Assembly (NCBI RefSeq): GCF_050433505.1
Contig: NZ_JBNPXC010000003.1
Span: 213,817 to 277,816 of the forward strand
Source of the DNA: Methanobacterium_D oryzae
Lineage (GTDB): Archaea > Methanobacteriota > Methanobacteria > Methanobacteriales > Methanobacteriaceae
Length of the DNA stretch: 64,000 nucleotides
Direction of reading: 5' to 3'
Shown: positions 49,173 to 59,299 of the stretch, in pieces
Layout: every line of letters starts with the position of its first letter
How positions within the stretch are numbered: position 1 is the first letter of the stretch
Notes under the pieces: generated by a model
Told to the model about the DNA's origin: nothing
Database searches by the model: none
Seen by the model: only the letters and a program-made list of their open reading frames with translations
Made by a program: the position numbers and the translations under genes

Positions 49173-49658
49173 ATGAATGACCAAGAACAAGTAAAAATAG
49201 ATGAAACTGACGCAAAAATTCTTAATTTATTAAATGAAGACGGAAGAATGTCATATCGGAAAATAGCACGTGAATTGAATATATCTGTAGGTACAGTCCA
49301 TAATAGAGTGGATAAATTCATGAAATCCGGCGTTATTAAAAAGTTTGTTCCCCAGATAGACCATTCTAAACTTGGCTACAAATTAACCACCGTAATTGGC
49401 GTTAGGGTTAAAGGAGGAGTTTTAAGTAACTGGGAAAATAAAACTGCCTACAACAAAAATGTTATTGGAATTTATGATGTTACAGGTGAATTTGATGCAA
49501 TATTACTTGCAAAATTTAAAGACACAACAGAACTGGATGCATTCGTAAAAGAATTATTAAAAGAAGGAGATGTACAAAGAACCTATACGCAAACAGTTTT
49601 AAACATAGTAAAAGAAGATATGGGTTCTACTGAAATTTTAAGGGATGTAAATGACTAA
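49173..49658 (+). CDS. Lrp/AsnC-family transcription regulator
   Basis: 161 residues. N-terminal winged helix-turn-helix (ILNLLNEDGRMSYRKIARELNISVGTVHNRV) followed by the RAM/AsnC ligand-binding domain (VIGVRVKGG, GIYDVTGEFDAILLAKF). Effector unknown, most often an amino acid. It lies alone in an AT-rich region. Its target cannot be inferred from the window. Confidence 0.93.
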   Translation: MNDQEQVKIDETDAKILNLLNEDGRMSYRKIARELNISVGTVHNRVDKFMKSGVIKKFVPQIDHSKLGYKLTTVIGVRVKGGVLSNWENKTAYNKNVIGIYDVTGEFDAILLAKFKDTTELDAFVKELLKEGDVQRTYTQTVLNIVKEDMGSTEILRDVND

Positions 49659-49673
49659 ATTTAATTTTTATTA

Positions 49674-50000
49674 TTATGGTACCATTTCTATAATTTTCTC
49701 GGGATAAATTTCTTTATTTGTAAGTGAAAATACGTATTTATCGCCAGATTCTTCCACTAAAATTGCTATAGGAGATATTTCAGCTCCTATGTACCATTGA
49801 ATTTCTTTTCCCATAGTTACTATTTCCATTACAGGATAAATAATCTTATTATCAATTTGAATTGGTTTTCCAATAATAGTTTCTTTATTTGGCTTTAAGT
49901 TGCTTTCATAAATCTTTTTAAGCATATCATTTGTTTTTTCACTGTTTTTTCCCATGATTTTTTTATAGAATCTCTGTCCTTTTAAATTAATTTTAAACAT
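49674..50000 (-). CDS. Short GerW/YtfJ-like protein
   Basis: 108 residues. The middle (ETIIGKPIQIDNKIIYPVMEI) parallels the VIGETIEIDDKVIVPITRI of the GerW protein encoded two genes upstream, and SPIAILVEESG also fits. It is therefore a divergent second copy lacking the glycine-rich loop. It starts with a TAATG overlap with the DUF2953 gene. Confidence 0.6.
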   Translation of the reverse strand: MFKINLKGQRFYKKIMGKNSEKTNDMLKKIYESNLKPNKETIIGKPIQIDNKIIYPVMEIVTMGKEIQWYIGAEISPIAILVEESGDKYVFSLTNKEIYPEKIIEMVP

Positions 50001-50596
50001 TATGCCCTCACCTTTCTAAGCTCACTTAAAAGAGATCTAAAGGGTTTTTTAGTTAAAGCTTTTAAAAATGCTGTAGCAACTGGAAGAAGCTTAATTTTCA
50101 GTTTAAATAGAAAAGATCCATCTATACGCTCTTTATGAAAATCAGGTTCTACTGAAAAATAGGTATTTGGAAGCAGATTTATCATAGGTGCAATTGCCCA
50201 TAAATAACCACTTACTTTAACAGTATCTACAAAATCATCAAAACCAATTATAGAATCCAGTGAAATTCTTTTTATAGTAATAGATTTTAAAAATGCCTTA
50301 AATATATTCATAAGATACGGTAAAGATTCTTCCAAAAGAGTTATTATTTTAGGAATACGTTTAAAATCAAATTTATTGGTTTTATCTTTCTTTTTTTCTT
50401 TTTTCTTTTTTGAGGAGCCAATATCTATTTTTCTGTTGATAAATCTAATACCTATCCATTTTATTTTTAGATATCCCTGATTTATACTGCCTTCTCTATA
50501 TAATTCCATTGAAATTTGAAAAGGAATTACCAGAATCCCTATTATAATAATCAATAAAATAATAAGGATTATGGCGATCCCAGTGATAATTGCCAC
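50000..50596 (-). CDS. DUF2953 protein
   Basis: 198 residues starting at GTG 50596. One strong N-terminal membrane helix (LIILLIIIIGILVIPF), then a basic linker (KKKEKKKDK) and a domain like the DUF2953 family (YtfI-like) found next to GerW in Firmicutes. Function unknown. It sits between the two GerW-type genes, 18 bp after one and overlapping the other by one base. Confidence 0.7.
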   Translation of the reverse strand: MAIITGIAIILIILLIIIIGILVIPFQISMELYREGSINQGYLKIKWIGIRFINRKIDIGSSKKKKEKKKDKTNKFDFKRIPKIITLLEESLPYLMNIFKAFLKSITIKRISLDSIIGFDDFVDTVKVSGYLWAIAPMINLLPNTYFSVEPDFHKERIDGSFLFKLKIKLLPVATAFLKALTKKPFRSLLSELRKVRA

Positions 50597-50614
50597 TTGA
50601 GATCAACTCTTAAA

Positions 50615-51046
50615 TTACATTCTAGATTCTGATCCAGGTCCGCTAGGTGTCATTCCTTCAGAACCTTCTTCACCCATTTTTTCTTTTTTTCGCATCATTT
50701 TTTTAGCCATTGGTGCCATTTGTGCCATTACGTGTGATAGAGTTGCTGCAGCGCCTATGGTAATTACTTCAACACTTTCTGGTCCTTTCATTCCTTTATG
50801 TACAACGACGACTGCTTTAGTTTCCATTGCTGCGCCTCCACCGGCGCCATGTCCTTTTTGTTCTTGTCCACGCATCATGCCGCCGCTACCACCACCAGTT
50901 CCAAATGCTAATCCTATCCTTGTTATAGGAACTATTACTTTATCATCTATTTCTATTGTTTCTCCAATTACATTATCAGTGGCTAACACTCTTAATAGCT
51001 CATCAACAGTGGTTTTAATTAGATCTCTCATCATTTCTTCAGCCAT
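50615..51046 (-). CDS. GerW/YtfJ-family protein
   Basis: 143 residues. NVIGETIEIDDKVIVPITRIGLAFGTGGGSGG and the later GHGAGGGAAMETKAVVVV show the conserved core and glycine-rich loops of GerW (YtfJ), known in Bacillus as a spore germination protein. Homologues occur in non-spore-formers and archaea with unknown roles. First gene of a three-gene operon, with GGAGGT before ATG. Confidence 0.85.
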   Translation of the reverse strand: MAEEMMRDLIKTTVDELLRVLATDNVIGETIEIDDKVIVPITRIGLAFGTGGGSGGMMRGQEQKGHGAGGGAAMETKAVVVVHKGMKGPESVEVITIGAAATLSHVMAQMAPMAKKMMRKKEKMGEEGSEGMTPSGPGSESRM

Positions 51047-51331
51047 GCTAATTTACCTCCTAAAATTAATTCTATTACCATTATGTAATACAAAATATAT
51101 ATAATTTATTAAATATTCACATAAATTAAAAATTAGTTTAATCAGATGATTAATGCATATTATCTATTAAATAAAAAAACTTCTAAAATGCCCTTAAATT
51201 CCTAAAATTTGGTTATTTTCTTATTAAATGTTCATTATAAGCCAATCCATACATTTTAAAAAACCATAAAAAGTAATAATTAGTTATTTTATAATATTAT
51301 AAAATTATTTATTAAATGCAGAAGGGATCCT

Positions 51332-52249
51332 ATGAATAAAGATAAACTACTTAAAATCATTAAACTTGGACGTTTCCAATTCATTTTCGGCGGATTTTTA
51401 TATTTTTGTCTTGGAGCATTTTTTGCAATTTTACTGAATGCAGAATTTGCATTAGATAAATTTCTGCTTGGTTATGTTATCTTTTTTGCAGCACATCTTT
51501 CTATGCAATATAGTAATGATTATTTTGATTTAGAAGCTGATAAACATGGTAAACCCAGCCAATTTGCAGGTGGAAGTGGAATTCTCGTTGAAAACCCTGA
51601 ATTAAGAACTTTTGCAAAATGGTTCTCGATTACACTTCTAAGTCTATCTTTAATTCTCGCTGCAATATTTACGTTTATATTTTCATATTCTATCTTCTTC
51701 TTCTTATTTGTTGTATTTGGTAACTTTTTAGCATTTTTCTATGCTGCCCCTCCAATTAGATTATCTTATAATGGCTTAGGAGAGATTGCAACAATTTCTA
51801 TAGGTTTTTTAATGCCAGCTATGGGTTATTTAACATTAATGGGAACAATAAACATGCCCTTTGTTATTTTCTCCATACCTCTGTTACTTTATCAGTTATT
51901 ATTCATTAATGCCGTTCAAATTCCAGATATGGAAGGAGATAAGTTAGGTGGTAAAAAAACATGGATTGTAAAAAGAGGACGTTTATTCGGATTTAAAACA
52001 ATAGCAATAGCTGGATCATTAGCTACATTATCATTCCTTGTCCTATCCCTAACTAAGTTGTATCCTGCATCCATAAATTTCAATATTATTGCATTTATTT
52101 CAATACTCCCCCTAAGTCTTGCAATATTAAGTTATTTAAAGAAATCTGAAAATAGGAATACTGCTACTACTCTTGTAAATCGAAATCTTTCATCTTTAAT
52201 TTTATTTTTAGCTATAATAAACTGCTACTTTATTTACCTCATTGTATAA
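51332..52249 (+). CDS. UbiA-family prenyltransferase
   Basis: 305 residues with eight or nine membrane helices. The first Asp-rich motif is NDYFDLEADKHGKP and the second is QIPDMEGDKLGGKKT, the Mg2+-prenyl-diphosphate sites of the UbiA superfamily. MenA-like in order. In a methanogen without quinones the acceptor is unknown; archaeal lipid or another aromatic acceptor is possible. Followed 32 bp later by an MFS gene. Confidence 0.85.
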   Translation: MNKDKLLKIIKLGRFQFIFGGFLYFCLGAFFAILLNAEFALDKFLLGYVIFFAAHLSMQYSNDYFDLEADKHGKPSQFAGGSGILVENPELRTFAKWFSITLLSLSLILAAIFTFIFSYSIFFFLFVVFGNFLAFFYAAPPIRLSYNGLGEIATISIGFLMPAMGYLTLMGTINMPFVIFSIPLLLYQLLFINAVQIPDMEGDKLGGKKTWIVKRGRLFGFKTIAIAGSLATLSFLVLSLTKLYPASINFNIIAFISILPLSLAILSYLKKSENRNTATTLVNRNLSSLILFLAIINCYFIYLIV

Positions 52250-52281
52250 AAGTAATATACAGCAATGTTTGGTGAATAAAG

Positions 52282-53661
52282 ATGAATAATCTAAAAAACA
52301 CTGTTTTAATTACAGTAGTACTTGGATCTTTTCTCATACCTTTTATGGGAACATCCCTAAATATTGCACTCCCTTCTATTGGAGCAGAGTTTACGTTAAA
52401 CGCTATTTTACTAAGTTGGATTCCAACAGTTTTTATTTTAGCTAATGCTGCATTAATACTCCCATTTGGAAGATTAGCTGATATAAAGGGGAGAAAAAAA
52501 ATATTTCTATATGGAGTTATAACTTATACATTTGCCTCATTTCTTGCAGCAATATCTCCTTCAGGCATCTTACTCCTTATATTCAGTTTTCTACAAGGTA
52601 TTGGTTGTTCAATGATTTTTGGAACAGGAGTAGCTCTTATATCTTCAGTTTTCCAGCCAAAAGAACGAGGGCGAGCCTATGGAATTTATGTGGCCTCTGT
52701 TTATACTGGAATTTTCAGTGGACTAATATTAGGCGGATTTTTAATTCAAGAACTTGGATGGAGGAGTATTTTCCTCTTCAATATTCCTTTTGGTGTTTTA
52801 TTAATATTAATTGTTTTATTTGAACTTAAATCTGATTGGTCAGGATCTGAGGGAGAAAAATTTGATTTTATTGGTTCTATACTCTTCTTCTTTATAATAA
52901 TTGCGTTAATGCAGGGATTTTCATCACTTACAACTAATTTAGGTAAATTTCTAATACTAGCTGGACTTTTAGGGATTTTCATTTTCTTAAAATATGAAAA
53001 CAAAATAAAACATCCCCTTTTAAAAACATCCATCTTCAAAAATAGAGTGTTTACAATTTCAATACTATCCATTTTGATAATTAACCTCGGAACAACTTCA
53101 ATAACTTTTCTATTAAGTCTTTACTTCCAATATCTCAAATTATTTAGCCCTGAAACAGCAGGAATCATATTAATTTTAAATCCTCTTTCTGTTGCAGTTT
53201 TATCTCCTTTTGCAGGTCGAATATCTGATAAAATTGATACTCGAATAATTGCTTCCATTGGAATGACAATTACAACTATTGGACTCTTTTTATTTACTTT
53301 TTTAAATGAAAATACTCCGCTAGAATTCATAATTTTTAGTTTAATTCTTGTTGGGACAGGATTAGCTCTTTTTTCATCCCCCGCTACAAACGCAGCTATG
53401 AATTCTGTTGGCAAAAAAATATATGGAACTGCTTCAGCAACAGTTTCAACAATGGTATTTACTGGACAGGTTTTAAGTATGGGAATTGTAATATTGATTT
53501 TTGATATTTATCTTGGAAATGCTCAAATAATACCACAATATTATCCTTTATTTTTAAAAAGTGCTAATATTGCTTTTATTGTTTATACAATCATTTGTTT
53601 TGTGGCAATATTTGCATTGATTTTAATGGGTAAAGATAAGGCAATATCCCTTGAAAATTAG
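52282..53661 (+). CDS. MFS drug:H+ antiporter-type exporter (DHA2-like)
   Basis: 459 residues with thirteen or fourteen membrane helices. Motif A variant GRLADIKGRKKIFLYG between helices 2 and 3 and motif C-like GLILGGFLIQELGWRSIFLFNIP identify the multidrug-exporter branch of the major facilitator superfamily. Substrate unknown. GGTGAATAAAG precedes the start. It probably shares a transcript with the prenyltransferase. Confidence 0.88.
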   Translation: MNNLKNTVLITVVLGSFLIPFMGTSLNIALPSIGAEFTLNAILLSWIPTVFILANAALILPFGRLADIKGRKKIFLYGVITYTFASFLAAISPSGILLLIFSFLQGIGCSMIFGTGVALISSVFQPKERGRAYGIYVASVYTGIFSGLILGGFLIQELGWRSIFLFNIPFGVLLILIVLFELKSDWSGSEGEKFDFIGSILFFFIIIALMQGFSSLTTNLGKFLILAGLLGIFIFLKYENKIKHPLLKTSIFKNRVFTISILSILIINLGTTSITFLLSLYFQYLKLFSPETAGIILILNPLSVAVLSPFAGRISDKIDTRIIASIGMTITTIGLFLFTFLNENTPLEFIIFSLILVGTGLALFSSPATNAAMNSVGKKIYGTASATVSTMVFTGQVLSMGIVILIFDIYLGNAQIIPQYYPLFLKSANIAFIVYTIICFVAIFALILMGKDKAISLEN

Positions 53662-53669
53662 TTGATTTT

Positions 53670-54143
53670 TCATTTTTGTATTTCGAGATTATCCCTTAAT
53701 TTATCAATTATTTTCATCCTCACATTTTTAGGGATTTCACGAATACCTTGTTTTGATTTCATTGTACTGAATCCAAAGCAGGGATCTTCAAAAATTAATC
53801 CTCCAAATTCAACTTCCTTTTTATATCGAGGGATAAAATGCCAGTGAACATGAGGGTTTGGAGGATTTTTAAGGTATGATGCATTCATTAAAGCTCCCCA
53901 ATTAAACATCGTTGTATTAAAAGATTTTTTAAGTGCTAATTGTAAATTTTTAACAATTTGACTGAATTCTTGCCATTCTTCATCTTTCAATCCAGCTAAA
54001 TCACCTTCGTATCTGTTTAAAGCAACTACGCATGTTCCAAGGTTTTTTTGATCAGGTGCAAGTAAAATAAACCAGTGTTTTGTTTCACCAATCAAATCTC
54101 CATAATTATGGCCTTTTAATACTTCAAAGTGTTCTGAGTTCAT
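53670..54143 (-). CDS. HIT-family protein
   Basis: 157 residues. The catalytic triad motif HVHWHFIP (HxHxHxx) near residue 99 is that of histidine triad nucleotide hydrolases and transferases. The N-terminal part carries the usual KHWFILLAPDQ substrate strand. Likely a nucleotide phosphoramidase or diadenosine-polyphosphate hydrolase. Convergent with the MFS gene, 8 bp apart. Confidence 0.9.
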   Translation of the reverse strand: MNSEHFEVLKGHNYGDLIGETKHWFILLAPDQKNLGTCVVALNRYEGDLAGLKDEEWQEFSQIVKNLQLALKKSFNTTMFNWGALMNASYLKNPPNPHVHWHFIPRYKKEVEFGGLIFEDPCFGFSTMKSKQGIREIPKNVRMKIIDKLRDNLEIQK

Positions 54144-54282
54144 ATTAATTTCCTTAATTCTTTTCTAATGTGGATATTAATTACACATTTTTTATTTAAT
54201 TTTCTTTAATAACTTTACAAAATTTTATTAAATTTGTAATATAAATTAATATATGAACTTAATGACTTAAATTTAGGGGCTA

Positions 54283-54594
54283 ATGGAATCTATGAATTTA
54301 AAGGATAAATTAAATGAAATGAATGATGAAGAGAGAAATGCAATAATTTTAGACTTAAGAAAAAACTGTATCTGTCATACTTGTCCTACTTACAACACAT
54401 GTACACGACAAAGCAAAGAACTACTTTATTGCATGACTGATAGCAGTAGTTGTCCAATACATAAAAGAAAATGTTTATGTCCTCAAGATTGTCCAGTATA
54501 TGAAAGATTTGACTTAAAAGATTCCTTTTACTGCTCCTTAAATAAAAAAGCAAAAGATAATTTGGTATATAATAAAAAAGTGTTTAGAGTATAG
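54283..54594 (+). CDS. DUF2769-like cysteine-rich protein
   Basis: 103 residues with eleven cysteines in CxCxxCxxxxxC-type arrangement (CICHTCPTYNTC, then CPIHKRKCLCPQDCP). Suggests Zn or Fe-S binding. Matches the archaeal DUF2769 family; no function known. Start ATG 54283 or 54292. Confidence 0.75.
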   Translation: MESMNLKDKLNEMNDEERNAIILDLRKNCICHTCPTYNTCTRQSKELLYCMTDSSSCPIHKRKCLCPQDCPVYERFDLKDSFYCSLNKKAKDNLVYNKKVFRV

Positions 54595-54639
54595 ATTTCT
54601 GCCGGAAAATAAATTTTTATAGCAAAATAGGTGTTTTTT

Positions 54640-55659
54640 ATGACTGCACTGATCTATTCAGATGAATATATGAAACATAATACGGGTAATCACCCCGAAA
54701 ATCAAGAAAGATTAAATGTAATAGTTAATTCTTTGAAAAATAAGGAAATATGGAATAAAATTGATGTAATTTCTCCAGAACCTGCAACAGAAGATGACCT
54801 TTTAAGAGTTCATTCTCCAAGCCATATTGAATATATTAAAAAATTCTGTGATAGCGGAGGAGGTTACATCGATTATGATACTTTTGCAGCGCCTGAAAGC
54901 TATGAAATAGCAAAACTTGCTGCAGGTGGAGCAATTAAAGCTGCTGATTTTGTTTTAAAAAATAGTGAAAACGCGTATTCTATTGCACGTCCACCAGGAC
55001 ATCATGCAACTCGCGAAAAGTCTATGGGATTCTGCATTTTCAATAACCTCGCCATAGCTTTAGAATATTTAAGAAATACACATAAAATTAAAAAATTCTT
55101 AATATTTGATTTTGACGTTCATTTTGGCAATGGAACATCAGAAATATTCTATAGCGATCCTGATGTTCTCTATATTTCTATTCATCAAAATCCAAGAACA
55201 TTATATCCTGGAAAAGGATTTATAGAAGAGATAGGAACAGGAAAAGGTGAAGGATACAACCTCAATATTCCAATGCCAGAAAGATCAACCACAGATGATT
55301 ATATTTATATACTCGAAAAGATTCTTGAGCCAGCAGCTTCCAAATTCAATGCGGATTTCTATTTTTTAGATGTTGGATTTGATGGACATGTTGATGATCC
55401 ACTTTCAAGCATGGCACTTACTGATAAATATTATGAATATATCATAAATAAAATGAAAAACATTGCTGGATTTATGTCTTTAATTTTAGAAGGAGGATAT
55501 AATCTAGATGTTCTTTCAAGGTGCAACGTTAAAATAATAAATGCATTAAATAATATAAAGAATGAAGATTATTATAAAAATGAATTGAACGTTTCAGAGA
55601 ATACAAAAGATACATTTAATAAAATAAAAGATGTATTTTCTCCATTTTATGGGTTTTAA
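54640..55659 (+). CDS. Histone deacetylase-family protein
   Basis: 339 residues from ATG 54640, after TAGGTG. Zn amidohydrolase of the HDAC/AcuC/acetylpolyamine group: ARPPGHHAT, FDFDVHFGNGT (metal-binding Asp/His), DVGFDGHVDDP and LEGGYN are all in place. Could deacetylate protein lysines, for example archaeal histone or Alba, or polyamines. Single gene. Confidence 0.93.
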   Translation: MTALIYSDEYMKHNTGNHPENQERLNVIVNSLKNKEIWNKIDVISPEPATEDDLLRVHSPSHIEYIKKFCDSGGGYIDYDTFAAPESYEIAKLAAGGAIKAADFVLKNSENAYSIARPPGHHATREKSMGFCIFNNLAIALEYLRNTHKIKKFLIFDFDVHFGNGTSEIFYSDPDVLYISIHQNPRTLYPGKGFIEEIGTGKGEGYNLNIPMPERSTTDDYIYILEKILEPAASKFNADFYFLDVGFDGHVDDPLSSMALTDKYYEYIINKMKNIAGFMSLILEGGYNLDVLSRCNVKIINALNNIKNEDYYKNELNVSENTKDTFNKIKDVFSPFYGF

Positions 55660-55765
55660 TTCATTAAATTATTCAGAAATATAGTAATTAAAACTTAATC
55701 AATAAAAACCGTTATAATACAAATTTATCTCCATTATAATTAAGAATATTGTAGGAATGATATTT

Positions 55766-56446
55766 ATGGAAAAATTAAGACTTCAACAAGCTCAAAAATT
55801 AATTGAAGAAGCAGGAAAATCTAAAGCAGCGCAAGAAAAATTCAAAACACCGCAAGAAGGGAAAATTAATGCAGATCTTTTTGGAGAGATCATAAATGAA
55901 TTAATTGATGCTGAAGAATTCATATATTCAAGCAGACCGTCCCATAAACTCGATGCTGAAAATGCAAAATTATTCATTGATAAAATTTTAAGTGTACGGA
56001 GTAAATTAGACCTTATTTTAGCAGATTTTGGAGTTATTGAAAAAGAAAGTGTTGAAGAAGAAATTAAAAAGATTTCAGAAAATATTTTAATTTTAACAAC
56101 AAAAAACAACTTTAAAAAAGTTTTTACAAAATTTGGAATTGATGCTCAAAAGGTTATTGTAGCTGGAGTGCCCCTTGAAGTAGAAGATATGAAGATTTTA
56201 AATCCTAAAATCCCCGATGCTGCACTTAAAGGGATTTCAAAGAAAATAGAACATGTTAAAAATGATGTAGCGAGAAAGATGGAAAGCTTAAATCTGGATA
56301 AGATTTTAGTAATAGTTGAAGCAGATAAAGCAGGTGAAGTTCTTGGAAATAGGGCTAAAGGGCTTTACAATGCCAATGTAGCAACATTAGATAATTTAAA
56401 GGATTTAACACCTGAAGAGTTCAAAAATATAATAACAAACTCCTAA
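55766..56446 (+). CDS. Conserved methanobacterial protein (DUF2100-like)
   Basis: 226 residues from ATG 55766. Mostly charged and helical (LRLQQAQKLIEEAGKSKAAQEKF), soluble, no membrane segment. It resembles the DUF2100 family of methanogens, but I hold the family number loosely. The last part (ILVIVEADKAGEVLGNRAKGLYNANVATLDNLKDLTPEEF) looks like a helix-hairpin-type segment. Function unknown. Confidence 0.65.
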   Translation: MEKLRLQQAQKLIEEAGKSKAAQEKFKTPQEGKINADLFGEIINELIDAEEFIYSSRPSHKLDAENAKLFIDKILSVRSKLDLILADFGVIEKESVEEEIKKISENILILTTKNNFKKVFTKFGIDAQKVIVAGVPLEVEDMKILNPKIPDAALKGISKKIEHVKNDVARKMESLNLDKILVIVEADKAGEVLGNRAKGLYNANVATLDNLKDLTPEEFKNIITNS

Positions 56447-56719
56447 TTTTTAATTAATAAAATTAATATATTAAAACTATTTTAAAGCTTTCTTTACTAT
56501 ATTAAATCAACTTACATGGTTATTTTACCTTAATAAGGATTAAAAATAATATTTAACAGTTTTTTAATTACATTTATAAATCAGTTAACAGTTATTAAAA
56601 GTAATAAGTAATTTAAAATTAATGAAAAAGGAATTTAAATAAATATTTAATCATAATATGATTTATTTTTAAATATTTAAATTATAAATGCTATAGATTA
56701 TCTAATCGGGGTGAAAAAT

Positions 56720-57664
56720 TTGTCTATCAAATGTTTTCCAGACACACAAGATAAAATACCAACTATTCCAGTGCATCTTACAAGAGTAGGAGTCAGTGGG
56801 GTTAAAAAACTTCTAAAAATTGAAAGGGAAGGAAAACGTCCCATAATTCTCCTACCAACCTTTGATGCGTTTGTGGATCTTCCAAGTAAACAAAGAGGAA
56901 TCCACATGTCCAGAAATCCAGAAGCAATAAGTGATGTTCTTGAAGAAGTAGTGTGCGGTACAGCCGTTGAAATAGAATCACTTTGCGCAGAAATAGTAAA
57001 TACTCTACTTAAAAAGCATAAATATGCCAAGCGCGCCGAAGTAAGTATGAAAAGTGATCTTATGATGGTTAAAAGATCACCAGTCACTGATTTAAAAACT
57101 CAAGAGATGACCAACATCATGGCTGATGCTACAGGTTTTAGAGACGGTGAGGAAATAGTAATAAGAAAAATGATAGGTGCAGAAGTTATAGGAATGACTG
57201 CATGTCCTTGTGCACAAGAATCAGTTCGAGAAACATCAAGAGAAAAGCTTCTTGAGTTTTTAGATGATGAAACAACTGAAAAAGTCTTAGATTCAGTTAC
57301 TCTCGCCTCCCATAATCAGCGAGGCAGAGGAATGATAATGATAGAAGTTCCACATCAAGAAGTGATACGTGTAGAACAACTTATAAAGATAATAGAAGAA
57401 TCCATGAGTTCTCCAGTGTGTGAATTACTAAAAAGGCCTGATGAAAATGCTATTGTAGTTCATGCCCATGAAAATCCAATGTTTGTTGAAGATTGTGTTA
57501 GAAATATGATTCAAAAAATTGTAAATGAATTTAAACACTTCCCCGATGATACTTTAGTAACTGTAAGACAAATAAATGAAGAAAGTATACACAGACACAA
57601 TGCCTTTGCAGAAAAAGTAGCTACATTAGGTGAGCTTAAATACGAAATAGAAGCTATGGAATAA
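56720..57664 (+). CDS. mptA: GTP cyclohydrolase MptA
   Basis: 314 residues from TTG 56720, placed 5 bp after GGGGTGA. GTG 56711 lies inside the site. Fe2+-dependent enzyme (GTP cyclohydrolase IV) for the first step of methanopterin synthesis. Conserved PCAQESVRET and HNQRGRGMI hold the metal and active-site residues. Followed by a DUF2111-like gene 35 bp downstream. Confidence 0.93.
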   Translation: MSIKCFPDTQDKIPTIPVHLTRVGVSGVKKLLKIEREGKRPIILLPTFDAFVDLPSKQRGIHMSRNPEAISDVLEEVVCGTAVEIESLCAEIVNTLLKKHKYAKRAEVSMKSDLMMVKRSPVTDLKTQEMTNIMADATGFRDGEEIVIRKMIGAEVIGMTACPCAQESVRETSREKLLEFLDDETTEKVLDSVTLASHNQRGRGMIMIEVPHQEVIRVEQLIKIIEESMSSPVCELLKRPDENAIVVHAHENPMFVEDCVRNMIQKIVNEFKHFPDDTLVTVRQINEESIHRHNAFAEKVATLGELKYEIEAME

Positions 57665-57699
57665 AATAATAGCTAATTAGAAGGAGAGGATATTCAGTG

Positions 57700-58134
57700 A
57701 TGCAGACACATAAAATTGCAAGTAAAATCATGGAAGGCTTGGAAGCATTTCATGGATCAAGACCAGCTATAGATGCTGATAACATTTTAATTGTACGAGG
57801 AATGTCACAAAAAAAAGTTGGTTCCGATAAAATGGACATTATACTTTCAGATATTTTAAGGACTATTGGAGCTACTGAAGTTGATATGTTTTCAAACGAT
57901 GGAGGAAACATTATAGGTGTAATGGATGAAAGAATACGGGCGAATGTCTCTATTCAAGGTGAAACTGATGTTGCAGGAATCCACCGTATGAAAGACTCTC
58001 TTGAAGCCATGGGCTGCGATGTAGATTATACTATTGGTACTTTAGATAATTTAGGGATTTTTATTGTTTCATGGATGGATAAAAGTGGAATAGGGCCACG
58101 TTTTGTTGAAGTTGTTGTAGCAAACATGGAATAA
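57700..58134 (+). CDS. DUF2111-like archaeal protein
   Basis: 144 residues from ATG 57700, with AAGGAGAGG upstream. Small soluble alpha/beta protein (VGSDKMDIILSDILRTIGATEVDMFSNDGGNIIGVMDERI, in pieces). Resembles DUF2111 of methanogens; no known activity. Between mptA and cofG, so a coenzyme-biosynthesis or regulatory link is possible but unproven. Confidence 0.7.
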   Translation: MQTHKIASKIMEGLEAFHGSRPAIDADNILIVRGMSQKKVGSDKMDIILSDILRTIGATEVDMFSNDGGNIIGVMDERIRANVSIQGETDVAGIHRMKDSLEAMGCDVDYTIGTLDNLGIFIVSWMDKSGIGPRFVEVVVANME

Positions 58135-58181
58135 TAGAAATATTCAATTATTCTCTTTTAAATCATTAATGGAAGATATAT

Positions 58182-59258
58182 ATGGACTATTCAAAAGAAG
58201 ACATAATATCACTTTTAAATGCAAAAGGTAAGGATATTTTATCTTTAATATGCTCTGCAGAATCAAAAAGAGATACCACAAAAATCACGTACTCAAAAAA
58301 CGTCTTTTTACCCATTACAGATATTTGTAGGAATGAATGTGGATATTGCACCTTCAAAAAAACTCCTGATGATGAAAATGCAAGAATATTAATGAATAAA
58401 GAGGAAATATTCGACATTTTATATAAAGCAGATGAATATAAGTGTAAAGAAGCTCTTTTTACCTTTGGAGAACGTCCTGAAGAAACTGAAGAGGTGAAAA
58501 TAGCACTTGAAGAATTAGGATACCAAAATATGATTGAATATCTCTATTTTATCTGCGATGAAACCCTTAAAAAAACTGGACTTTTACCCCACAGTAATCC
58601 CGGAATACTTAAAAAGAAAGAACTGGAATTATTAAAAGAAGTAAACGCATCCATGGGCTTAATGCTTGAAACCACGAGTAAAAGGCTCATGAAAACCATT
58701 GTTCACAATAAAAGTCCTGGAAAAGATCCTAAATTACGGATTAAATCTATTGAAAATGCTGGAAAACTGAAAATACCCTTTACAACTGGACTTCTTATAG
58801 GGATTGGAGAAACAATAGAAGAACGTGCTGAATCACTTCTTGAAATAAAGCGTTTGAATGATAAATATGGGCATATTCAAGAGATTATTATTCAAAATTT
58901 TAAACCCAAACCCGGAATTCCTATGGAATCATGGAAAGAACCATCTTTAATTGAAATGATTAAAATGGTTGCTGTTACTAAGCTTCTGTTTCCAGATATT
59001 GGAGTTCAAGTTCCTCCAAATTTAAACAAACGTAATGCACAAATATTTTTACTTGCCGGGGCTGATGATTGGGGAGGAGTTTCCCCGCTTACTAAAGATT
59101 ATGTTAACCCTGAAGCACCATGGCCTGAATTAAATGATCTAAAACAAATGACAGAAGAAATGGGTTTCTTTTTAGATGAACGGCTTCCCGTATACAATAA
59201 ATTTATATCAGCAGATTACTTAAGCGATAAAATTTTAAATAAAATTAAATCTTTTTAA
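58182..59258 (+). CDS. cofG: F0 synthase subunit CofG
   Basis: 358 residues. Radical SAM enzyme that with CofH makes the deazaflavin core of coenzyme F420 from tyrosine and a pyrimidine. The Fe-S cysteines are in CRNECGYC. Further family segments: KEALFTFGERPEET and NFKPKPGIPM. Same strand as mptA and DUF2111 with short gaps, so one transcript is likely. Confidence 0.95.
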   Translation: MDYSKEDIISLLNAKGKDILSLICSAESKRDTTKITYSKNVFLPITDICRNECGYCTFKKTPDDENARILMNKEEIFDILYKADEYKCKEALFTFGERPEETEEVKIALEELGYQNMIEYLYFICDETLKKTGLLPHSNPGILKKKELELLKEVNASMGLMLETTSKRLMKTIVHNKSPGKDPKLRIKSIENAGKLKIPFTTGLLIGIGETIEERAESLLEIKRLNDKYGHIQEIIIQNFKPKPGIPMESWKEPSLIEMIKMVAVTKLLFPDIGVQVPPNLNKRNAQIFLLAGADDWGGVSPLTKDYVNPEAPWPELNDLKQMTEEMGFFLDERLPVYNKFISADYLSDKILNKIKSF

Positions 59259-59299
59259 TAATTTACTTTAAAATAAAGATTATACTCTTAAATATAATT

